The position numbers and the translations under genes were made by a program. Below the pieces are notes generated by a model. That model saw nothing but the letters and a program-made list of their open reading frames with translations. It did not search any database and had not been told where the DNA came from. Shown here one piece after another: positions 8,378 to 16,444 of a stretch of 26,398 bases of DNA. Position 1 is the stretch's first letter, and each line of letters begins with the position of its first letter. Origin of the DNA: Desulfurococcales archaeon (GTDB taxonomy: Archaea; Thermoproteota; Thermoprotei_A; Sulfolobales; NBVN01); assembly GCA_027083115.1 (NCBI GenBank), contig JALWQN010000033.1, forward strand, positions 1,443 to 27,840, given 5' to 3'.

Positions 8378-8794
8378 GTGATAAATAGAAAAGCTATATC
8401 ACCTATTTTAGCCACGGTAATCATAATTGCTGTAACACTAGTGATAGCGATAGGAGTAATAGGATGGATAATGGGAATATGGGGGACCTTCGGGTCAACA
8501 GAACAACTACAAATAATGCCTGATAGCAAGTTATACACAAATAATGAAACAGTTTTACATATAAAGAATAGCGGATCAGCTTCAGCAGTAATCACCAAGA
8601 TTGAAGTTGTAGGAACCTCGCTCACTAATGTTACTAAAATAACAATACGTCCTGGAGAGGACATTACTAGCACCCTAACATTAGTTGGTGGCACAACACA
8701 GTTAACTCCAGGAGCTAGCTATCAAGTAAAAATCTATACTGCAGCTGGTAATGTATACTCAACAGTCATAACAGCCTCCTCCCCCTCCAGTTGA
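8378..8794 (+). CDS. Type IV pilin-like protein (class III signal), 138 aa, likely major pilin
   Basis: The short leader MINRKA is followed by ISPILATVIIIAVTLVIAIG, the classical archaeal pilin helix. Lys5-Ala6 before Ile-Ser fits the PibD motif, with cleavage after Ala6. The 100-residue head is Thr/Ser/Asn-rich and beta-like, with a KIYTAAGNVYS strand near the end, as in the pilin just upstream. The GTG start is supported by GGTGAG 7 nt before it. It has its own TATA box (8334-8343) and a T-run after the stop (8818-8822), so it probably gives a short monocistronic transcript. By analogy with other archaeal pilus loci this suggests the major subunit, which is an inference. Confidence 0.88.
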   Translation: MINRKAISPILATVIIIAVTLVIAIGVIGWIMGIWGTFGSTEQLQIMPDSKLYTNNETVLHIKNSGSASAVITKIEVVGTSLTNVTKITIRPGEDITSTLTLVGGTTQLTPGASYQVKIYTAAGNVYSTVITASSPSS

Positions 8795-8817
8795 TAGCTA
8801 AACTAAATTCTCAAGTC

Positions 8818-8837
8818 TTTTTAGAGTTTAATATTTT
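8818..8837 (+). terminator. Poly-T terminator after second pilin
   Basis: TTTTT at 8818-8822 and a second T-rich stretch (TATTTT, 8832-8837) follow the pilin stop by 24-40 nt. Archaeal RNA polymerase terminates at such non-template T tracts. No strong hairpin is seen, so the call rests on the T-runs and position. Confidence 0.4.
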
Positions 8838-8897
8838 CAGCCCTATATGAATGCTTAAAAATACTATGTCTTCATCTTGCTTGGAGAAGCTTCCTTG

Positions 8898-10205
8898 ATG
8901 ATTAACGGTACCTTAAGAAGGGTTTGGCCTTTTCTAGTTGTTTTTTCTATATCTGCGGTCGTTTTTTGGTGTTTTTCTTATCTAGCTCCCTACTCAGGTG
9001 TACCTTATTATGGGGATCAGGAGATCTATATAAAGTGTGGTGAACAGCTTCTTAAGGGGTTACCTCCTCTAAGCTGTAATCCTGAACATCCTCCTTTAGG
9101 TAAGTACTTAATTGGTTTTTTCTCTTTGGCTCAAATTCCTTGGGTGTTGAACTTAATATTTTATTTTACTTCTATTTTTGCCTTATACTATATTTTTAAT
9201 CAAGTATCTAGGTATGCTGCTATTTACTCAGTGTTACTGATTTCCACTGATTCATTAGTTCTTAATGTTTTCAGGCATTACTTACTTGACCCGTCAGCTT
9301 TTGCTATGGCCCTACTTTCATTATCTTTATTTATTTTTTGGATAAGGAAAGGAGCAGTTAAACAGAAGAGATCTGCATGGATTCTAGGTTTTTCTGGATT
9401 ACTTGCTGGAATGTCTTTAGCCAGCAAATGGCAGTCTTTATTCCTGCTTTTAATTGTTCCTGCTTACTTAGTTTCAGAGCTGGTCTACCTGCATTTCTCT
9501 AGGGGCTCATTAAAATGGGTTGGATCTGTTTTTACCCAGAAAGACATTATTTGTGACCTCATGCTCTTTCTAGTAATTAGTTTGCTTAGTTATTTCTCTA
9601 CATTTGTTATGGACGCTGTCCATTATGGCTTTTTTGAAATATTTAATCATAATCTCATGATGATTTCTTATATGGGTTACAGGCACTCCTTTTCTTTTCC
9701 TTTAGCTATTATTGCTTTCCTTAAGCTTGCGGGTAGGGTGGAGTACTGGTTTTACCCAGGCAATATTTCAGTGCTTATTTCGTTAAGTAAGTCAGTCATT
9801 AATTCTTCAGTAGTGAGTGTACCGATTATGGTTAATTCCACGTTTACTTGGTTGGGTAAGCACTACTTAATTATTTATGTGGGTCTAGGTGGGGTTTCTT
9901 GGTATTTACTTATGCCTTCATACTTTATTTATCTTTGGAGAGGTTTAGTTGGTAAGTTAGATAAGTTTAGGTTTTTGATGCTTGCATTAACTTCCTTATC
10001 ACTGATTAACCTGCTCTACGGTGAGTTCGACTGGTACTATATTTATTTTGTTCCTTTCCTTTATTTCTTGTTTTCCGATTCAATACTTACGTCGATCAAG
10101 AATAGAGGAAAGTTTATTCTCGCTGTATTGATTGCGGGACAAGCTCTTCAGTTGTCTCTTGCCCTAGCAGGAATTATTCCTTGGTATATAGTGAAGGTTA
10201 TTTAG
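8898..10205 (+). CDS. GT-C membrane glycosyltransferase (PMT/ArnT-like)
   Basis: A multi-pass membrane protein with about 10-11 hydrophobic segments. In the first large outside loop it has YYGDQEI (acidic Asp40 and Glu42), then CNPEHPPLGKYLIG (from about residue 60). An acidic pair followed by HPPLGK is the hallmark of GT-C enzymes of the protein O-mannosyltransferase/PMT_2 family, which use polyprenyl-phosphate sugars on the outer face of the membrane. The ATG at 8898 is chosen over TTG at 8877 because GGAGA lies about 11 nt before it and the likely TATA element (TTAAAAATA, about 8855-8863) would put the transcript start past 8877. Lying between pilin genes, it probably glycosylates pilins. 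The codons are clearly T-rich compared with the glyA region. Acceptor and sugar are unknown. Confidence 0.8.
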   Translation: MINGTLRRVWPFLVVFSISAVVFWCFSYLAPYSGVPYYGDQEIYIKCGEQLLKGLPPLSCNPEHPPLGKYLIGFFSLAQIPWVLNLIFYFTSIFALYYIFNQVSRYAAIYSVLLISTDSLVLNVFRHYLLDPSAFAMALLSLSLFIFWIRKGAVKQKRSAWILGFSGLLAGMSLASKWQSLFLLLIVPAYLVSELVYLHFSRGSLKWVGSVFTQKDIICDLMLFLVISLLSYFSTFVMDAVHYGFFEIFNHNLMMISYMGYRHSFSFPLAIIAFLKLAGRVEYWFYPGNISVLISLSKSVINSSVVSVPIMVNSTFTWLGKHYLIIYVGLGGVSWYLLMPSYFIYLWRGLVGKLDKFRFLMLALTSLSLINLLYGEFDWYYIYFVPFLYFLFSDSILTSIKNRGKFILAVLIAGQALQLSLALAGIIPWYIVKVI

Positions 10206-10298
10206 GGATAATATAAATAAACCCAATTTCAATAGTTAATTAGTTAATGTTCCACAAACTTATTATTTTGGAAGGAATTATTTAAAGGATACCTGACT

Positions 10299-10994
10299 AT
10301 GAACGAAGATCATCATATGAAGTGGATGTTACGCACATACCTTAAGAAGGCTCAGGCAGACATCATCGCTGTAGTTCTTCTTGTTGGTGTTTCCTTAACT
10401 GTAGGTTTAGGTGTTGTCGCTCTCTTTGTTTCGCAATCATCATTAGCTAACAGCCAATTGGATATTTCTAATACAGTTTATTCGCAGGCAATGAACGAAT
10501 ACTTAGCATTAGTTTTTCACGGATCGATACCTATTAACGATACATATAGCGAGCATCTATTTTTATTCAAACTTGTTAAGTTAGCTAGAACAGGAAACAA
10601 TTATTTTAATGTTATTCCATTAATTACCCTAGGAAACTTAAATAAGATCTTATTTTATGAGACAAACAAGCTTTGGGCTTCGGAAAGTGTTTATGTTCTG
10701 AAACCTAACATATCTACCGGCAATTTCTCTAATGCACCAGATTTAATAACTACTATAAATGTGAAAGGGACAGACATTAATTTAATGAACGGCCTTGGTT
10801 TAGAGGTTGTTTCGGCACCTGTTTTTAAAGTTATTCCCTCAATAAACGATTCTGTCCTAACTGCATACATTGAAATTAAGGTTATATTACCTAATGAATG
10901 GCATAATTTTTATTTAACCCTGGCTACATTAACAGAAATAAGCGGTAAATTCTATGTTCTAAACAAGATCTCAATACCTTTAGGAGGGGGATAA
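10299..10994 (+). CDS. Pilin-like protein, 231 aa
   Basis: After a basic leader ending LKKA comes QADIIAVVLLVGVSLTVGLG, a hydrophobic helix of the type IV pilin kind. Lys17-Ala18 before Gln-Ala fits the archaeal PibD pattern, with cleavage after Ala18. The remaining 190 residues are beta-rich, with Asn/Thr and several potential N-glycosylation sites, and have no family I recognise. The start is uncertain: ATG codons at 10299, 10317 and 10326 are all in frame, and a TATA-like TTATTTAAAGG (10278-10288) lies just upstream without a clear ribosome-binding site. The next pilin-like gene begins 2 nt after its stop, so the two products are probably made together, perhaps as a minor pilin/tip pair. 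Confidence 0.82.
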   Translation: MNEDHHMKWMLRTYLKKAQADIIAVVLLVGVSLTVGLGVVALFVSQSSLANSQLDISNTVYSQAMNEYLALVFHGSIPINDTYSEHLFLFKLVKLARTGNNYFNVIPLITLGNLNKILFYETNKLWASESVYVLKPNISTGNFSNAPDLITTINVKGTDINLMNGLGLEVVSAPVFKVIPSINDSVLTAYIEIKVILPNEWHNFYLTLATLTEISGKFYVLNKISIPLGGG

Positions 10995-10996
10995 TA

Positions 10997-13195
10997 ATGA
11001 AGTTAAGGATATCAAAAGCTCAATCAGAGCTAATTGCTGGTGTGCTGATACTCTCAGTAATTTTTACTGCGGTAATTCCTTTGCTGCTCAGAATACAGAC
11101 CTCTGTAAACCAAGCCCAAACAAATGGCGCTTATAGAGAGGAATTTCTTCAAAATAAAAGGGAAGAATTGTTATCGATTGGAGGAATCCCACCTACTTCG
11201 TCCAACCTCAGAGCTAACTTGGTTCCTGGGGTGTGGATTAATAATACAGGAACGGTTCCTGTGACTTTGGAGTCCTTGTTATTAATTTCTAAGGCAACCA
11301 ATAACTTAACTTATCTCATAAGTATGAAGTACCTCGAAAATAACCCAATAGTGAGTTGGGCTATATTAAATGAGGGTGGTTCAAAAGTTAGGCTGATACC
11401 AGGAACCTACCCTACTTTACAACCAGGTAGCTCTTTATTAATAAGATTCAACTTAGGCATAGACAGAGCCCAAAACTATTTCGTGAAAGTAGTTACCTCA
11501 ACTGGCAATATCCTACCCAAGCAGTCGTCCACTCTAAATAACTTAGTTCCACCGGCAACTTACGGCGGTGGCTTTGGCTGGAAAGGCATTTTCATGCCTG
11601 TTTCAGGCTTCACGCTAATAGGGTATAATGAAATAGTGAAGAATTCTAATATAACATTAATTAGAGGAAGCCATACCACTAGCGACGGTGTTCTGTATGA
11701 TGATACATTCTCCCAGTCCTTCATTTGGGACGATACCGAACATCCCGGATTCTACATGGTAACAATTGAAAGCAAGTCTGGCGGTTCCTGGGATGTCTTT
11801 ACAGGTTTCCTAGGTACTTACCAATTTTATTCTTCTACCAGTAGTTTTTGGGGTAGTACTGCTCAATACAATTACGTGAACGGATATTATGTGAATAAAT
11901 ACGTATGTGATTCATCCTTTAATCCAGAAATTAACATACCTAGCAGTTACTCAGGCTGTGTACTTGATGTTTCTGGTTCATTAGTTAATGAAGGTAACTC
12001 TACTGGTGCTGTTAGAGAGGAAGACATGGACCATAATGGTGTTCCCGAACTAGTTCTTGACACAATAAATAACAATAACAATTGGTACGATACTTACGCT
12101 ATGAAAGTAATGGTTTCTAAAGACATTACTAATGCAGACTTTATTAGGGTATCCACTAAAATCAACTATTATTGGAAAATGCTCTTCAGTGGTTCCGTTA
12201 ACTTAGGTAGTATTAGAAAGCTAAGGATCGCTATGATAGCCATATATAAATTAGATAAATCTACAGGCAGGTGGGTTTTTACACATTATAAAGACTTAAT
12301 ATTCTCTACAGCCAAGCCTAGAACATTCAGTTTCGACGCCATATTTCCAGTAAATAGGACAGATATTTATAGAGTAGCTATATTTCTATATGATCCCTAC
12401 ACAGAAGTAATAGATCCTTCGGATAACGGTAATGGAGGAGTTGAGTTTAGAGTAGGGCTAGAGTACATACTTGCTGAATGGGGGATAAATAACCCATACT
12501 TTAGGGTTACACCCACGGTTTACTTAATCTCGGAAAATGATGTAGCAACAGAGGGTATAGGAGGTGATAATTATCTGAGCAATTTAACCCAAATAGTGAT
12601 TAGCTACTTAAAACAAAATGGTATTAGCAATTATATAGTTCTGAATAACCAAACTGAGCTGAATGCAGACCTCCTTAAGAATCCTCCTAAGAGCGCAATA
12701 ATAATAAATTTATTAGGAGAGACTCTGCCTCCTGTAGATCCTCAAACCCTTAAGGAATACATAAGTAATTATGGATGGATCTGGATTAATATTGTAGGAA
12801 AAGCACCCTTATTACCATCTGGAGTTAAAGTGCTCTCTAATGTTTCAGTGAATGGAACAATCCTCCCCGGTAGCGACGGAGATAATATGATTAAGGTCTT
12901 TAATCTCTATGGCCTACCTACTAATATAGTCAGTAACTACACTCTCTCATTCTCATCTAGTTCAGAACCAAGCTATTTATTTTATGTTAATCCAAGTAAC
13001 TCCTCTCAAGCAATATCGGCGGGATGGATTATTAACTCCTCTTCTTACGGTGTTATATTAGCTAATACTTTACCTGAAATTACGTGGAATGCATCATCTA
13101 CTGGCTCATCCCCGAATTTTGTAGCGGAGTTGGCTGTCTACACCTCAATGTATTTATGGTATCTAAGGTATGGAAGGACAAGCTCAACGGGATAA
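10997..13195 (+). CDS. Giant pilin-like surface protein, 732 aa
   Basis: The N-terminus MKLRISKA is followed by QSELIAGVLILSVIFTAVIP. Lys7-Ala8 before Gln-Ser fits the PibD motif, so it should be processed and inserted like a pilin. Unlike normal pilins it carries about 700 further residues. These include an N-terminal beta-rich part, a middle section with Tyr/Trp/Ser-rich and Asp-rich stretches (about 220-360), and from about 505 an alternating alpha/beta region (AIIINLLGE near 575, WIWINIVG near 595). The latter looks like a Rossmann-like fold of the ThuA/glutamine-amidotransferase-like kind, though no catalytic residues can be assigned. GGAGGGGG lies 7 nt before the ATG. It could be a tip adhesin or a cell-surface enzyme carried by a pilin anchor; both are inferences. 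Confidence 0.8.
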   Translation: MKLRISKAQSELIAGVLILSVIFTAVIPLLLRIQTSVNQAQTNGAYREEFLQNKREELLSIGGIPPTSSNLRANLVPGVWINNTGTVPVTLESLLLISKATNNLTYLISMKYLENNPIVSWAILNEGGSKVRLIPGTYPTLQPGSSLLIRFNLGIDRAQNYFVKVVTSTGNILPKQSSTLNNLVPPATYGGGFGWKGIFMPVSGFTLIGYNEIVKNSNITLIRGSHTTSDGVLYDDTFSQSFIWDDTEHPGFYMVTIESKSGGSWDVFTGFLGTYQFYSSTSSFWGSTAQYNYVNGYYVNKYVCDSSFNPEINIPSSYSGCVLDVSGSLVNEGNSTGAVREEDMDHNGVPELVLDTINNNNNWYDTYAMKVMVSKDITNADFIRVSTKINYYWKMLFSGSVNLGSIRKLRIAMIAIYKLDKSTGRWVFTHYKDLIFSTAKPRTFSFDAIFPVNRTDIYRVAIFLYDPYTEVIDPSDNGNGGVEFRVGLEYILAEWGINNPYFRVTPTVYLISENDVATEGIGGDNYLSNLTQIVISYLKQNGISNYIVLNNQTELNADLLKNPPKSAIIINLLGETLPPVDPQTLKEYISNYGWIWINIVGKAPLLPSGVKVLSNVSVNGTILPGSDGDNMIKVFNLYGLPTNIVSNYTLSFSSSSEPSYLFYVNPSNSSQAISAGWIINSSSYGVILANTLPEITWNASSTGSSPNFVAELAVYTSMYLWYLRYGRTSSTG

Positions 13196-13201
13196 GGCAA
13201 C

Positions 13202-13210
13202 TTATATAAT
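13202..13210 (+). promoter_or_regulatory. TATA box for glyA operon
   Basis: TTATATAAT is centred 27 nt before the GTG at 13233. This spacing places the transcript start at or next to the GTG, so the gene may be leaderless. If instead the leader extends a little, AGGTGG (13231-13236) would serve an in-frame TTG at 13242. Confidence 0.65.
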
Positions 13211-13232
13211 TTAAGACATAGTTAAGTTTTAG

Positions 13233-14549
13233 GTGGAAAACTTGAAGGACACGGAATATGTGAATTTATTGAATAAGATTGTGGAGATCACGCAAAAACA
13301 CAATAGGTGGAGGAGGTTCGAATGCATTAACTTGATAGCTTCTGAGAACGTCATGTCTCCTTTGGCTGAGGCAGCTTACTTTACTGACATGATGCATAGG
13401 TATGCCGAAGGTAAGCCTAGGAAGAGGTACTACCAGGGGAACATCTATACTGACGAGATAGAGCTCTTAGCTATGGACTTAATGAGTAAGTTGCTTGATG
13501 TAGAGTATATTGAGCCAAGACCCATTAGCGGAACAATAGCTAATGCCGTGGTTTTCAGGAACCTGGCCGGTCCAGGCGATAAGGCATTAATAGCTCCCGT
13601 TCAGGCAGGTGCTCACGTATCCCACACGAAGTTCGGGACCTTAGGTGCTTTAGGTATTCAGCAGGTTGAGTTACCTTTCGATCAGGAGAGCTGGAATATT
13701 GATGTTGATAAGGGGGTTAAGCTGATTAGGGAAATCAGACCTAAATTCATTACCTTAGGCGCCAGCGTCTACTTATTCCCTCACCCAACTAAGGAGATAT
13801 CTGATGCTGCCCATGAAGTCGGTGCTAAGGTAGTTCATGATGTCGCCCATGTCTTGGGTTTGATCGCGGGTAAGGTATGGCCTAACCCAATACATGAGGG
13901 TGCTGACGTAGCTACGTCATCGACGCATAAGACCTTCCCAGGTCCTCAAGGAGGAATAATCTTCACCAACGATAGAGCGATGTATAAGGCAGTATCTAAG
14001 ACAGTGTTTCCTTGGTTCGTCAGTAACCACCACCTGCATAGGCTTCCTGCGTTAGCGGTTACTGCTGTTGAGATGATGGAGTTCGGTAGGGAGTATGCTG
14101 AGCAGGTCGTCAGGAACGCTAGGGCTTTCGCTGAGGCATTGGTTGAGGAAGGATTTAAGGTACCTACTGAAGGGTTAGGGTTCACTAAGTCCCATGCCTT
14201 CGTGGTTGATGTGAGGCCTCAGGGAGGAGGCGCTAAAGTAGCTAAGTTGCTTGAGGACGCCAACATAATACTTAATAAGAACTTGCTTCCTTGGGACCCG
14301 CCTGAGGCGGTTAAGGACCCAAGCGGGATCAGGATAGGTACTCAGGAAATGACTAGGTTCGGAATGAGGGAGAATGACTTCAGGGAGCTAGCTAAGTTAA
14401 TGAGGGAAGTAATTATTGACGGTAAGGACCCGACGGAAGTCAGGAAGAAAGTCATTGAGTTCAGGAAGAACTTCGTTGAGGTTAAGTACGGCTATAAAGT
14501 CCCTAAGGAGTTAGAGGAAAGCTTAATTAAGGTGCCGATGCTTCTATGA
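13233..14549 (+). CDS. glyA: Serine hydroxymethyltransferase
   Basis: This PLP enzyme interconverts serine and glycine while loading a one-carbon unit on a pterin carrier (tetrahydrofolate, or a methanopterin-type carrier in many archaea). The 438 residues match the family length. The N-terminal CINLIASENVMSP and YAEGKPRKRYYQGN segments are typical, as is the VHDVAHVLGL turn with Asp203 and His206. STHKTFPGPQGG contains the Schiff-base lysine Lys233. The start is GTG at 13233 (leaderless from the TATA box) or TTG at 13242; the difference is three residues. The stop overlaps the next ATG in ATGA, so it is translationally coupled to the creatininase-family gene. Confidence 0.95.
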   Translation: MENLKDTEYVNLLNKIVEITQKHNRWRRFECINLIASENVMSPLAEAAYFTDMMHRYAEGKPRKRYYQGNIYTDEIELLAMDLMSKLLDVEYIEPRPISGTIANAVVFRNLAGPGDKALIAPVQAGAHVSHTKFGTLGALGIQQVELPFDQESWNIDVDKGVKLIREIRPKFITLGASVYLFPHPTKEISDAAHEVGAKVVHDVAHVLGLIAGKVWPNPIHEGADVATSSTHKTFPGPQGGIIFTNDRAMYKAVSKTVFPWFVSNHHLHRLPALAVTAVEMMEFGREYAEQVVRNARAFAEALVEEGFKVPTEGLGFTKSHAFVVDVRPQGGGAKVAKLLEDANIILNKNLLPWDPPEAVKDPSGIRIGTQEMTRFGMRENDFRELAKLMREVIIDGKDPTEVRKKVIEFRKNFVEVKYGYKVPKELEESLIKVPMLL

Positions 14550-15319
14550 CCTTAATCAAGTGGGAGGAAAGCACTTGGGAAGAAATTAGGGATGCATGCA
14601 GTAAGGGGGCAATAACCCTAGTTCCTGTGGGGAGCGTTGAGCAACACGGCCCTCACCTACCCTTAGGCACTGACTACCTGATCGTTGACGCCATAGCTGA
14701 GAGGATCGGTAAGGAATCTAAAGACCTAACCATCATTAAGACCCCTCCCCTACCTTACGGACTAAGCAGCATGTGGGGAGCCTACCCAGGCACAGTAACC
14801 CTAACAACAAACACGTACCTCCACCTAATTAAGGAATTAATTCATTCAGTGATTAGGTCAGGCTGCAGGAAAGTAATCATAATTAATGGTCATGCAGGCA
14901 ACTCAGATGCGTTAAGGGTTGCGTGCAGGGACACTGTTGAGGAGTTAGGGAAGGGGGAAGTAGCTGTTGTGACCTTATGGGATCTGTGTGGAGACATAAT
15001 CAATAGGTCCTTCCAGACGGGGTTCTTTCATGCTGATGAGGTTGAATCAAGCGTTGCCTTAGCTCTGGGGCTGAGGGTTAAGGGCCCTTTGAGGGCGGCA
15101 GGAGAGGCACATAGGAAATATAGTGATTTCTGGCACAGCCTTGACTTAACAGTCCGGCCTAAAGCCTACGTCTTCAGGCCCGAGTCCAGGGAGATGCATG
15201 GAGCCGGCTCCTTTGGGAGGCCTGACCTAGCTAGCTCTGAGAAAGGAAGGGCTTTAGTTGATTGCTTAATTAGGCGTTTAGGTGAGTTCCTTAACGAATT
15301 TATGTTAAGTAATGTTTGA
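14546..15319 (+). CDS. Creatininase-family metal-dependent amidohydrolase
   Basis: The 257-residue protein carries the creatininase fold signatures: VPVGSVEQHGPHLPLGTD with metal ligands Glu32, His34 and Asp43; INGHAGNSDALR with His116; and HADEVESS (162-169) with acidic ligands. The family includes creatininase itself and archaeal ArfB, a formamide hydrolase acting on a formylamino-pyrimidine nucleotide in riboflavin/F420 biosynthesis. In an archaeon the ArfB-like role is the more likely, but the sequence does not prove it. It overlaps glyA by 4 nt, so the two are made together; a link through one-carbon/formyl metabolism is an inference. Confidence 0.85.
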   Translation: MTLIKWEESTWEEIRDACSKGAITLVPVGSVEQHGPHLPLGTDYLIVDAIAERIGKESKDLTIIKTPPLPYGLSSMWGAYPGTVTLTTNTYLHLIKELIHSVIRSGCRKVIIINGHAGNSDALRVACRDTVEELGKGEVAVVTLWDLCGDIINRSFQTGFFHADEVESSVALALGLRVKGPLRAAGEAHRKYSDFWHSLDLTVRPKAYVFRPESREMHGAGSFGRPDLASSEKGRALVDCLIRRLGEFLNEFMLSNV

Positions 15320-15336
15320 TCGGTAAATTCAGTAAT

Positions 15337-15381
15337 CACAATATTGTGTTCCTTAAGCACTAAGGTAACTGAGTGCTTGAG
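15337..15381. terminator. Palindrome plus hairpin between convergent genes
   Basis: This 87-bp convergent gap (15320-15406) holds a perfect 12-bp palindrome CACAATATTGTG (15337-15348). It is followed by an inverted repeat CTTAAGCACT / AGTGCTTGAG (15352-15361 and 15372-15381), a 10-bp stem with one G-U pair and a 10-nt loop. The position between two converging stops suggests transcript end formation. No clear T-tract accompanies it, and a protein-binding site is possible. Confidence 0.4.
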
Positions 15382-15406
15382 CAGCATAAAGCAAATATCT
15401 TCTCAC

Positions 15407-16099
15407 TCACTGGACGGAGCCCTCAATAAGTCTGTATTCCCTCCCACCATGGAGGTAAACAACACCTTCCCTAATCATTGCCTCCAGCAACTCTCTCTCA
15501 AACCAAGTAAGTGACCTAACCTCAGATACCTTCAGCGGGAACCTCCTCTTGAATCCCTCGAAGAACCTTGTTGATGCTATTAAGTTACCTATAATTACTG
15601 CCTTACCTCCACGAACGTAAGTCTCTAAGGGCTTATCAGTTAGTTTCAGGGCTTCCGAGGCCTTAATCACTTTCTTATCCTCTAAAGCCCTAAGCAACTT
15701 ATCCGTTACTTTCTTAATACCGGGTTCAGATGATTTGCTCTGAAGCCCCCTCTTAATAATAATCAGCTCCTTCTCCAACTTCTCTACCCTCTCCTTCAAG
15801 TCACTTACGTAATTCCTTAACTCCTCAACCTCATTAATTAGGTACTCGATTCCTGCAGTGCTTGAGGTTCTCGAGGAAACTGATGGGATCCTTAACTCAT
15901 CCTCCAAGCCTGAGGGAAGGCCGGCCCTAACCACATACCCTCCTTTAGATGACCTTATCAGGTATCCTGCCTCCCTCAACCTCAAGAGGGCTCCTCTAAC
16001 TGCGTTATAAGGTAGCCCAAGAGCGTCAGCTATCTCCCTGGGTGTTGCTCCAGGGTTCTCCTTAATGAAAGCAAGTACTTTCCTGTCAGCGCTCACCAT
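15407..16099 (-). CDS. Winged-helix DNA-binding protein with coiled coil
   Basis: Residues 5-58 form a winged helix-turn-helix of the MarR/Lrp-like kind: ATPREIADALGLPYNAVRGA is the helix-turn-helix and YLIRSSKGGYVVRAG the wing. A Ser-rich linker follows, then a heptad-like coiled coil (about 85-118) that should mediate dimerisation. A C-terminal region of about 100 residues, of no family I recognise, ends LHGGREYRLIE. The ATG at 16099 lies 6 nt or so from the expected transcript start, with no good ribosome-binding site, so it may be nearly leaderless. It is divergent from the small gene at 16148, sharing a TATA-like element, so autoregulation or control of that neighbour is plausible but unproven. 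Confidence 0.8.
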   Translation of the reverse strand: MVSADRKVLAFIKENPGATPREIADALGLPYNAVRGALLRLREAGYLIRSSKGGYVVRAGLPSGLEDELRIPSVSSRTSSTAGIEYLINEVEELRNYVSDLKERVEKLEKELIIIKRGLQSKSSEPGIKKVTDKLLRALEDKKVIKASEALKLTDKPLETYVRGGKAVIIGNLIASTRFFEGFKRRFPLKVSEVRSLTWFERELLEAMIREGVVYLHGGREYRLIEGSVQ

Positions 16100-16124
16100 T
16101 CATCAATAATTAATACCTCTGCAA

Positions 16125-16134
16125 CCTAAAATAC
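16125..16134. promoter_or_regulatory. Bidirectional TATA-like element, regulator / small protein
   Basis: CCTAAAATAC reads as a TATA-like box on the plus strand, about 20-25 nt before the small gene. On the minus strand it reads GTATTTTAGG, about 26-30 nt before the regulator ATG. The 48-bp gap leaves room for only one shared element. Confidence 0.4.
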
Positions 16135-16147
16135 ATGGTGCACTAGT

Positions 16148-16444
16148 TTGAGGTCTAGAGAAGCAATGATAAATGACATTATGGCCTTAATAGATGAAAG
16201 CATTGATGAGTGGAGGAAGGCGGCTTTTTACGCTGATGAGGAAGTTTCTGAGCTTCTGGATGACCTCTATTTGAGGTGGGAGAAGGGAGGGAAGGCCGGA
16301 ATACCCTTAGATTACGCCACGGATGAGGAGATAGCTTTCCTATATAGGAAGGCCTTAGTGGCAAGCAAATCAGGTAGGAGCATGTTCAAGAAATTCGTTA
16401 AGCAAATAATCGCTCCTAAGGAAGGAAGGAGTAAGGAAGGTTAG
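16148..16444 (+). CDS. Small helical protein of unknown function, 98 aa
   Basis: An acidic, mostly helical 98-residue protein with no recognised domain. It has a helical N-terminal half (MINDIMALIDESIDEWRKAA), a central Gly-containing turn, and a basic C-terminal tail (Lys/Arg-rich after residue 80). The start may be TTG at 16148 or ATG at 16166. GAGGT at 16150-16154 would suit the ATG, which gives 92 residues. Codon use and the divergent promoter indicate a real gene. Its TAG stop (16442-16444) overlaps the TAA stop of serS on the other strand. Function unknown. Confidence 0.7.
   Translation: MRSREAMINDIMALIDESIDEWRKAAFYADEEVSELLDDLYLRWEKGGKAGIPLDYATDEEIAFLYRKALVASKSGRSMFKKFVKQIIAPKEGRSKEG

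Noticed and set aside
8877..8897. TTG at 8877 as start of the glycosyltransferase
   Set aside because: It likely lies before or at the transcript start predicted from the TATA element, has no ribosome-binding site, and an ATG with GGAG follows at 8898.
16098..16109. Possible C/D box RNA (TTGATGA box on the minus strand)
   Set aside because: It overlaps the regulator start, no guide/D-box pair with proper spacing was convincing, and the match is probably chance.
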